This document shows, one piece after another, positions 10,134 through 17,832 of a stretch of DNA of 33,732 bases. The DNA lies in contig CANPYB010000005.1 of the NCBI GenBank assembly GCA_947587605.1, positions 1-33,732 of the forward strand, read 5' to 3'. The notes below the pieces were generated by a model, which saw only the letters and a list, made by a program, of their open reading frames with translations, searched no databases and was not told where the DNA came from. Within the stretch, counting starts at the first letter, position 1. Every line of letters starts with the position of its first letter. The stretch is from Candidatus Gastranaerophilales bacterium (GTDB lineage Bacteria; Cyanobacteriota; Vampirovibrionia; Gastranaerophilales; Gastranaerophilaceae). A program made the translations under genes and the position numbers.

Positions 10134-10982
10134 TTAAGCAGTAACTTTTTTACCCTGCATATCGTTAACCGGTTTCCAGTTAGCTGCCATAATTTTCTTA
10201 AATGATTTTAAAGCCGTATCTTCAAGTTCGCCGAGTTCTTCAGCTTTAACAATTAATTCTCTTAAAGGAAGCAAAGCTCTTTGATCACGAAGAACACCTA
10301 ATGCAGCAGCGGCGCCGGCTCTAACGAGGTCATTTTCTTTTTCATTTTTCATAACTTCAATTAAAGACGGAACTGCTTTTGTATCATTAAGTTTACCTAA
10401 AGAAGTAACCGCATAGATACGAACGTTAACCCATTCGTCTTTTAACATTTTAATAACGTGGTCAACAGCTTTAGGGTTGCCTATTTCACCAAGAGCACGG
10501 GTAGCATCACATCTGACATTAACTTTTTCACTATCCAAAGATTCAATTAAAGCATCGGTAGCAACATCGCCGATTTCAATTAAAGCATCGGTAGCGGTAA
10601 TACAAACTTGAGGATTTTCATCATTTAATGCTTCAACAAGCGGTTCAACCACTTCTCTGCCGCCCAAACGGCCTAATGCTCTGGCTGCACGAACGCGAAC
10701 ATCAACATTTCTGTCTTCGCGTAAAGATTCAATTAACGGAATTGTAGCAGATACTTCACCGAGTTCACCCAGTGCTCTTGCTGCATATAAACGAACAGAG
10801 CCGTTTCTGTCATTTTTAAGTACATCAATTAACGGTTCAACTGCGCTTGCGTCACCCATTTCACCGAGTACTCTTGCAGCATTATATCTAACTTTTTCCG
10901 AATTACTTGTTCTTAAATCATTTAACAGTTCATCAAAAGATTTCTTTGCCTGTTTTTTCCTAGAGTTCACACTTATTGTCAT
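10134..10982 (-). CDS. HEAT-repeat (PBS-lyase-like) protein
   Basis: Tandem ~31-aa repeats of the type VRYNAARVLGEMGDASAVEPLIDVLKNDRNGSVRLYAARALGELGEVSATIPLIESL. SD ggaggaagaATG. Confidence 0.9.
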   Translation of the reverse strand: MTISVNSRKKQAKKSFDELLNDLRTSNSEKVRYNAARVLGEMGDASAVEPLIDVLKNDRNGSVRLYAARALGELGEVSATIPLIESLREDRNVDVRVRAARALGRLGGREVVEPLVEALNDENPQVCITATDALIEIGDVATDALIESLDSEKVNVRCDATRALGEIGNPKAVDHVIKMLKDEWVNVRIYAVTSLGKLNDTKAVPSLIEVMKNEKENDLVRAGAAAALGVLRDQRALLPLRELIVKAEELGELEDTALKSFKKIMAANWKPVNDMQGKKVTA

Positions 10983-11341
10983 TCTTCCTCCGACAAAAAT
11001 ATACTTACTTACCTACACTTATATATAAAAAAATTTTATCTTTAATAATTGACTTTTTTATTCAAAAATTTTACGAATTATTAACATAAAATTTTTTTTA
11101 TTCTTTTTGGGGAGAAGATAAAATGTATTTAGAACACTTTATCAACTTTTGTTTTCATATTATAACATGTTTTTCTTAAAATTAAAATATTTCTTTTACT
11201 TATTAAAATAATTTTTATTTATTGTTTTTTTAATATTATGTCTTATTTAGTTATAAATTAAAAGTTTTTGTAACATTTTTTTACAAAAAATTAATATTTT
11301 TGAGCTATGCTTATAATATATTGGTGAGGTTTGTGCATTTT

Positions 11342-12343
11342 ATGGGTTTTAAAGATAAAGTTAACCTGTTTTTTACTTTGTGTCGAGGCTATTCTCTGCC
11401 AATATCAATTATGTCTTGGGTAGTACCATTTTTATTCGCTTTTTTAAACGGAGGCAATGTATTTTACGGATTAATTGCACTTTTTGGTATCGTTATTCTG
11501 CACCTTGCAACTAATCTATTCGATGATGTTGTTGATTATGTAATTGAATATAACAAAATAAAAAAAGGATTAAAAAACGATTTTAATTTTCAAAAAGGAA
11601 AGTGCTCTTTAATAATAAACAAAGAGGTTTCACTTAAAACGGCTTTTGCTGTTTCAGTTTTATTATTTTTTATTGCAGGGTTAACAGGGTTATATTTTAT
11701 CGGTATTTACGGATTTAAACTCTTATATATCATAATTCCGTCGGCATTTATATTTTTGCTTTATCCCATATTGGGCTCAATGGGGTTTGGTGAAGTTCTT
11801 GTTGCTATTGCTTTTTCTCCGCTTTTATATTCGGGTGTGTATTTTGTTATGACGGGCGGATTTTCTTATGATATTTTAGCAATTTCAATTTCCACGGGAT
11901 TATTTGTTGTTGCGGTTTTACACAATCATATGCTTTTAGATTATAAGTATGACAAAACAAACAGAAAAATGACGCTTTCAAGACTTTGCGGGAATGAAAG
12001 AAATGCGCTTATTTTGCTTGTAATATTCATTATTTCGGCTTATTTAAACATATTAATCAGAGTAATATTAAAAACATTACCGCCAATTTATTTATTGACG
12101 TTATTATCAATCCCGACTGCCATTATATTAATTAAGACAATGAATACTCATATAAAAAATCCCGATGAAGAAATAAAATATAATATATTAATGGGCAGTA
12201 TGAGAGGAGAAAATCAAGCACCAAAAGAGCAGAAAAATTTTATAAGAAAGTTTTTAATTATGCAAAATCTGCTTGCCTTCTTTATCGTATTACTTTGCAT
12301 AGCAATAATTTCGGACGGTGTAATAAACAATGTATATCATTGA
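11342..12343 (+). CDS. UbiA-family prenyltransferase (MenA-like)
   Basis: HLATNLFDDVVDYVIEY (first Asp motif), LLDYKYDKTNRKMTLSRLCG (second Asp motif), multiple TM helices. The track's 11300 start is TTG; ATG at 11342 looks more plausible. Confidence 0.8.
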   Translation: MGFKDKVNLFFTLCRGYSLPISIMSWVVPFLFAFLNGGNVFYGLIALFGIVILHLATNLFDDVVDYVIEYNKIKKGLKNDFNFQKGKCSLIINKEVSLKTAFAVSVLLFFIAGLTGLYFIGIYGFKLLYIIIPSAFIFLLYPILGSMGFGEVLVAIAFSPLLYSGVYFVMTGGFSYDILAISISTGLFVVAVLHNHMLLDYKYDKTNRKMTLSRLCGNERNALILLVIFIISAYLNILIRVILKTLPPIYLLTLLSIPTAIILIKTMNTHIKNPDEEIKYNILMGSMRGENQAPKEQKNFIRKFLIMQNLLAFFIVLLCIAIISDGVINNVYH

Positions 12344-12551
12344 AAAAATTATAAGAATATTAAACAAATTGAAAAATCGGGAGAATAATATAATTGTTCA
12401 AAATGAAGAAAATGAACCCGAGCTTGAGGATATATTAACCTGTAAACATACATTTCTGCCTGTAGATTCAACGGGAGAAGTTCTTGCGTGTACAAAATGC
12501 GGATATTTAGTGACAAAAGACCGACTAAAAATTAATAAGGACTCCGTTTGA
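12330..12551 (+). CDS. Small zinc-ribbon-like protein, 73 aa
   Basis: Start overlaps the 3' end of the prenyltransferase gene; CKHTFLPVDSTGEVLACTKCGYLVTKDRL gives a CxH...CxxC arrangement. Confidence 0.65.
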   Translation: MYIIEKIIRILNKLKNRENNIIVQNEENEPELEDILTCKHTFLPVDSTGEVLACTKCGYLVTKDRLKINKDSV

Positions 12552-13092
12552 ACAATAAAGTATATTTATCCTCACCGTAATATAAAGTAATTATAATATA
12601 CTTAACTTCAACTTCTACATTAACATAAGATGAAGGCGGAGTAACACGTCCCGAATTTTTAGCGGTATCATAAAATTTCTTTCTTACTCCTAAGGTAAAT
12701 TTCTGCCAGCCGTTTAACTTAATTTTAGGAACATTTGCATCATAAAAATTTATAGGAGTATCCTCTTTTTTTGCAGCAGGTATAATAAATTCCACTTTAC
12801 CGTTTTGTTTAAACAGAACAAAATCGCGTCCTTTTAAATTCCTTGGAGTCAAAAGGTAGTACCCCGGCGGAATTGTAATATCCTTAAAATATAAGTCAGT
12901 ACTTGTTCTAAAAAGCGGATAAGGCGACCAAGAGTATTTAACGGTATCTTCATCCTGATAAGGGTCAACGTCATTATATAATTTAGACTCAAAAGGCTGA
13001 GCCGCCTCATATAACGAGTCATTATCAGCACAATATGCTGACTGAATTTGAGAACCCGCTAAAATTAATACAGCTATAAGTAATTTCTTCAT
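12532..13092 (-). CDS. Secreted hypothetical protein
   Basis: Signal peptide MKKLLIAVLILAGSQIQSAYCA; no known domain recognised. Confidence 0.7.
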   Translation of the reverse strand: MKKLLIAVLILAGSQIQSAYCADNDSLYEAAQPFESKLYNDVDPYQDEDTVKYSWSPYPLFRTSTDLYFKDITIPPGYYLLTPRNLKGRDFVLFKQNGKVEFIIPAAKKEDTPINFYDANVPKIKLNGWQKFTLGVRKKFYDTAKNSGRVTPPSSYVNVEVEVKYIIITLYYGEDKYTLLFKRSPY

Positions 13093-13170
13093 AGTCTTAT
13101 ATTAATACTTTTTTTTTATTAATCAAGCAAAATGTTTATGATACGATAGAAATGGAGAAGGAAGAAAAAA

Positions 13171-14502
13171 ATGAAAACAGCAAATCAAGAAATAATGCCG
13201 ATTACAAGAAAAATAAATGAAGCAGGAAACGTAGAAATAGGCGGATGCGACTTAACAGAACTTGCAAATAAGTACGGAACTCCTCTTTATATATTTGATG
13301 AAGCTACAATTCGCTCTATGACAAGAAGTTACAAAGACGCTTTTAAATCATATCCGAAAATGAGAATGATGTATGCATCAAAAGCGTTTATGACTGCGTC
13401 AATATGCAAAATAATGGAGCAAGAGGGGTTTGGGCTTGATTTATGCTCGGGCGGAGAAATATATACCGCAAAATCAGCAGGTTTTGATATGAAAAAGACT
13501 TTGTTTAACGGTAATAATAAATCCTTTGAAGAATTAAAAATGGCTGTAGAATGCGAAATCGGCACAATTTCGGTTGATAATTTTTATGAGCTTATGCTGT
13601 TAAACGATATAGCTTCAGAAGCAAAAAAAGAAATAAAAATTCTTTTAAGAATTACTCCCGGGATTGAATGCCATACACATGAATATATCCAAACAGGACA
13701 TCTTGATTCAAAATTCGGTTTTGATTTAACAACCTTAGATGAAGCAATTAATTTAATTATCAATGAATATAAAAATTTAAAATTAAGCGGTCTGCACGCT
13801 CATATCGGTTCTCAAATATTTGAAAAACAGGTTTATTACGATGAAATCGGAGTAATTTTTAAAGAAATAAAAAGAATTAAAGATAAATATAATATAGAAT
13901 TAAAAGAAATAAACATAGGCGGAGGCTTGGGAATAAAATACACCGAAGATGATAAACCCATATCGGTATATGAAATTGCACAAACAATTATTGAGTCAAT
14001 AGAAAAACACTCGAAAGAGTATAATATAGAACCGCCCTATGTATATATAGAGCCCGGGCGAAGCATAATCGGTACATCGGGAGTTACTATTTACACGGCA
14101 GGAAGTTCAAAACAGGTGCCAAACGGAAGAAGATATCAAGCTGTTGACGGCGGGATGTCAGATAATGCCAGACCAAGTCTGTATCAGGCAAAATATACGG
14201 TAGAAGTAGCAAACAAACCCGAAGAAAAAGAAACAGAAATGATTACAATCGCAGGCAAACACTGTGAATCGGGCGACATATTAGCTAAAGATGTTACTCT
14301 GCCCGTAATAGAAGAAGGCGATGTAATATGCTTCTATGATACCGGAGCTTACGGATATTCCATGTCAAGCAATTACAACAGAGTTTTAAAACCTGCCGCC
14401 GTACTTGTAAATAACGGAAAATCTGATATTATAATAAATAGACAAACTTATGAAGAATTAATACAAACGGATGTAATTCCCGAAAGACTGATGAATGCTT
14501 GA
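13171..14502 (+). CDS. lysA: Diaminopimelate decarboxylase
   Basis: YASKAFMT PLP-lysine motif, GLDLCSGGEIYTA, LHAHIGSQIF, NIGGGLGIKY, EPGRSIIG, GKHCESGDILAKD, GAYGYSMSSNYN. Confidence 0.96.
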   Translation: MKTANQEIMPITRKINEAGNVEIGGCDLTELANKYGTPLYIFDEATIRSMTRSYKDAFKSYPKMRMMYASKAFMTASICKIMEQEGFGLDLCSGGEIYTAKSAGFDMKKTLFNGNNKSFEELKMAVECEIGTISVDNFYELMLLNDIASEAKKEIKILLRITPGIECHTHEYIQTGHLDSKFGFDLTTLDEAINLIINEYKNLKLSGLHAHIGSQIFEKQVYYDEIGVIFKEIKRIKDKYNIELKEINIGGGLGIKYTEDDKPISVYEIAQTIIESIEKHSKEYNIEPPYVYIEPGRSIIGTSGVTIYTAGSSKQVPNGRRYQAVDGGMSDNARPSLYQAKYTVEVANKPEEKETEMITIAGKHCESGDILAKDVTLPVIEEGDVICFYDTGAYGYSMSSNYNRVLKPAAVLVNNGKSDIIINRQTYEELIQTDVIPERLMNA

Positions 14503-15397
14503 TACGATATTAAAATTTTACGGCAATTTTTTTGACAAAACGGAACTTGCAACAAGCGCAGTAAATTTAACCGTTAAAGATGCGGTGCAGGTTCTTATTG
14601 TTATATTAATTGCGGTATATTTATACGTAAAATTCATTAAAAATACTCAGTCGGAAAAACTCGTAAGAGGAATACTGCTTTTTATAATTTCAGCGTGGAT
14701 ATTTTCGGGAGCATTAATTGCTTTGGAATTCCAAATCCTCGGACAAATAGCTCAATACCTGTTAACAGGGTTATTGTTGTCTTTGGTGATAGTATTCCAG
14801 CCCGAATTAAGACGTCTTATGGTTCATCTGGGGCAGACAAAGTTTGTTGCAAAAAATTTCCTGTGGTTTAAAACAAGCGCTAACGAACAAAAAACAAATG
14901 TTGTAAAAGAAATAACAGAAGCTGTAAAATATTGCAGCAGAGTTAAAAGAGGCGCATTAATAGTTATACAAAAAAATCAAGATCAATCTTTTTATAATGA
15001 TGTCGGAACGATAATTAATGCTGATATTTCGGCAGAATTAATATTAACAATCTTTTTCCCAAACACGCCTTTGCACGACGGCGCAATGGTAATAAATAAT
15101 AATAAAATTCTGGCAGCAGGTGTATTGCTGCCATTGACGGAAGATCCCAAACTAAGCTGGAGATACGGTACACGTCACAGAGCCGCAATAGGTGCAAGCG
15201 AAGTATCGGATTCAACCTGTATTGTTGTATCCGAAGAAACAGGCGATATTTCAATTGCAATAGACGGGATACTCAGAAAATATGAAGATATAACAACATT
15301 TAAGGAAGATTTGGAAAAAATATTATCAAATGAAACCGCAGAAAAAATGGAAAACGCATTTTTTGCTAATTTGATAAAGTTGAGAAAGAAAGATTAA
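14495..15397 (+). CDS. cdaA: Membrane diadenylate cyclase (CdaA/DisA_N family)
   Basis: N-terminal TM helices, FQPELRRLMVHLG, PLHDGAMVI (DGA motif), WRYGTRHRAAIGASEVSDSTCIVVSEETGDISIA (RHR motif). Confidence 0.93.
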   Translation: MLDTILKFYGNFFDKTELATSAVNLTVKDAVQVLIVILIAVYLYVKFIKNTQSEKLVRGILLFIISAWIFSGALIALEFQILGQIAQYLLTGLLLSLVIVFQPELRRLMVHLGQTKFVAKNFLWFKTSANEQKTNVVKEITEAVKYCSRVKRGALIVIQKNQDQSFYNDVGTIINADISAELILTIFFPNTPLHDGAMVINNNKILAAGVLLPLTEDPKLSWRYGTRHRAAIGASEVSDSTCIVVSEETGDISIAIDGILRKYEDITTFKEDLEKILSNETAEKMENAFFANLIKLRKKD

Positions 15398-16011
15398 TGA
15401 ACCCTATAAGTAAAATAACACAAGAAAAAATATTTGCACTGTTGAGAAATCAAAACCCGGAAGAAACGGAAAAGATAATAAATGCAATAACGGACGGCGG
15501 AATAAAAATAATTGAAATAGTTATCGAAACCCCCGAAATGGTTAAGGTATTGGAGAAATTAACCAAAAGAGAAGACCGTCCCATGATTATGGCAGGCGGA
15601 ATAATAACGCAAAGGCAGGCTCAAATCGTAATTGATGCGGGTGCCGATGTCGTTGTATCACCCGTTTTTCAAATGAATTTAGTACGGCTTTGCAAAAGCG
15701 AAAAAACACCGCTTATTATGACGGCAACAACTCCAAACGAAGCATATTCGGCTTGGAAAGCAAATACTCAGTTAATAAAAATTTCTCCAGCAAATCCCAT
15801 GGGCGGAGCAGAATACATAGAAGATATACTTCGTCCGATGAAATTTATAAATATAATAGCGGCAGGAAGTATAAAAACAGATGATATCCCCGCATACTTA
15901 AAAGCGGGAGCTAAAGCTGTAGGACTCGGCAGAGCCATATATAAAGACGCAGACTATAACGAAATAACAAGAAGATCAAAATTGGCATACAATAAAGCAC
16001 AAGGAATTTAA
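15397..16011 (+). CDS. KDPG/KHG aldolase family protein
   Basis: GGIKIIEIVIETPEMVKVLEKL, AGADVVVSPVFQ, QLIKISPANPMGG (aligned with the Schiff-base Lys motif LKFFPA), IIAAGSIKTDDIPAYLKAGAKAVGLG. Confidence 0.83.
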   Translation: MNPISKITQEKIFALLRNQNPEETEKIINAITDGGIKIIEIVIETPEMVKVLEKLTKREDRPMIMAGGIITQRQAQIVIDAGADVVVSPVFQMNLVRLCKSEKTPLIMTATTPNEAYSAWKANTQLIKISPANPMGGAEYIEDILRPMKFINIIAAGSIKTDDIPAYLKAGAKAVGLGRAIYKDADYNEITRRSKLAYNKAQGI

Positions 16012-16021
16012 AAGGGATAAA

Positions 16022-17455
16022 ATGACAAAATTAATATTTGAAAAAAGCGTAAACGGAACTGAGGGAGTTACCCTTACCGATGAGAATTTAGACTTTAACT
16101 TTATAGATAAAAAGTATCTGAATACGGAAAATAGAACAATACTTCCGCAAATCAGCGAGCTTGAGGTTATGCGGCATTATAAAGAGTTATCGGATAAAAA
16201 TTTCTGCATTGAAAAAGGATTTTATCCGCTCGGCTCATGCACTATGAAATATAACCCCAAAGTAAATGAAGTACTTGCAGCACTTGAGGGTTTTACTTCG
16301 CTTCACCCTAAGCAGTCAGATGACGACGCGCAAGGCTCATTAAAATTAATGTATAACTTGCAGGAGGCTTTAAAAGAAATAACAGGAATGTCTGCAATAA
16401 CCCTGCAGCCCGCGGCAGGCGCTCACGGTGAATTGTGCGGGATGATGATTGTTAAAAAATATTTTGAAACAATAAACGAAAAAAGAAAAAATGTAATAAT
16501 CCCCGATTCCGCTCACGGAACAAACCCCGCAAGTGCAGCTATGTGCGGGTTTAATATAATCGAGTTGAAATCAAACGAAAAAGGACTTGTTGACCTTGAC
16601 GCATTAAAATCCGTACTGGACGATAATACCGCAGCAATAATGTTAACCAATCCTAACACTTTAGGACTTTTTGAAGAAAATATACTTGAAATATCAAGGC
16701 TTGTCCACGAAGCGGGTGCGCTTTTATATTATGACGGCGCAAATATGAACGCAATTATGGGGCATACAAATCCTAAGTTAATGGGTTTTGACATAGTACA
16801 TATCAATCTTCATAAAACCTTTTCAACCCCGCACGGAGGCGGAGGTCCGGGTGCAGGCCCCGTCGGAGTTGTTGATAAACTGAAAGAATTTTTGCCCGTT
16901 CCTTATATTGATTTTGACGGAAACAAATATATAAGAAGATATGACTTAAAAAACAGCATAGGTAAAATGAAAGCGTTTTACGGTAATTTTTCGGTATTAG
17001 TAAGAGCATACGCTTATATACTTATGCAGGGAAATTCATTAAAAGATGTAAGTTCAAACGCTGTTTTAAACGCAAACTATATGATGAATAAACTGAAAAA
17101 ACATTATTTACTGCCCTACGACAGAAAATGTATGCACGAATTTGTATTATCAGGCGATTGGCAAAAAGAACAAGGAGTTAATACATTAGGAATAGCCAAA
17201 AGATTAATGGATTCAAATTTTCATCCGCCGACAGTATATTTCCCTTTAATTGTTCATGAAGCAATAATGATAGAACCTACAGAATCGGAAACTAAAGCAA
17301 GGCTGGATGAATTTATTGAAACAATGATAGAAATAGCTGATGAAATCAAGGAAAACCCGCAGGAAGTATTGACTCACCCTAAAAATACTCCCGTTAAAAA
17401 AGTAGATGAAACACTTGCGGCAAGAAAACCCGATCTTGCATATAAAATTAATTAA
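16022..17455 (+). CDS. gcvPB: Glycine dehydrogenase (decarboxylating) subunit 2
   Basis: GFYPLGSCTMKYNPKVNE, LQPAAGAHGELCGMM, DSAHGTNPASAAMCGF, HINLHKTFSTPHGGGGPGAGPVGV (PLP lysine). Confidence 0.96.
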   Translation: MTKLIFEKSVNGTEGVTLTDENLDFNFIDKKYLNTENRTILPQISELEVMRHYKELSDKNFCIEKGFYPLGSCTMKYNPKVNEVLAALEGFTSLHPKQSDDDAQGSLKLMYNLQEALKEITGMSAITLQPAAGAHGELCGMMIVKKYFETINEKRKNVIIPDSAHGTNPASAAMCGFNIIELKSNEKGLVDLDALKSVLDDNTAAIMLTNPNTLGLFEENILEISRLVHEAGALLYYDGANMNAIMGHTNPKLMGFDIVHINLHKTFSTPHGGGGPGAGPVGVVDKLKEFLPVPYIDFDGNKYIRRYDLKNSIGKMKAFYGNFSVLVRAYAYILMQGNSLKDVSSNAVLNANYMMNKLKKHYLLPYDRKCMHEFVLSGDWQKEQGVNTLGIAKRLMDSNFHPPTVYFPLIVHEAIMIEPTESETKARLDEFIETMIEIADEIKENPQEVLTHPKNTPVKKVDETLAARKPDLAYKIN

Positions 17456-17502
17456 ATTGTAAATAATTTGACCGATTTTATAAAGTTTACTTAAATAAAA
17501 AT

Positions 17503-17832
17503 ATGGATAAAAATAAAGATAAAGTAATAAACTTTATAAAAAAGCCAAATAATACGGAAGATAGTGCGGAAAAGAAATTTTTAAAAGAATTTCCTTTCAT
17601 AAAAATCACAAAAGACGATAACGGTAATTCTTTTAAGGAGGAGTATTTATTGGAGTATGCCAATAAATGCTTTTATATTGTAACAGTTTTAAAAAATAAC
17701 GGGATAAGTCCCGCACTATATAAGTATAAAGTGCCCTATAAATTATTTTTTGAATTTATTGATAACTTTAAAACTGAAACAAACGGTAAAATAATAGACA
17801 TAGAGCGGTATATACCCGAAGAACCGGCATAA
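17503..17832 (+). CDS. Hypothetical protein, 109 aa
   Basis: ORF abutting the downstream radical SAM gene; no family recognised. Confidence 0.6.
   Translation: MDKNKDKVINFIKKPNNTEDSAEKKFLKEFPFIKITKDDNGNSFKEEYLLEYANKCFYIVTVLKNNGISPALYKYKVPYKLFFEFIDNFKTETNGKIIDIERYIPEEPA

Noticed and set aside
10134-10982. DNA repeats in the HEAT gene considered as a repeat array
   Set aside because: The periodicity follows the ~31-aa HEAT units of the protein, not a nucleotide-level array.
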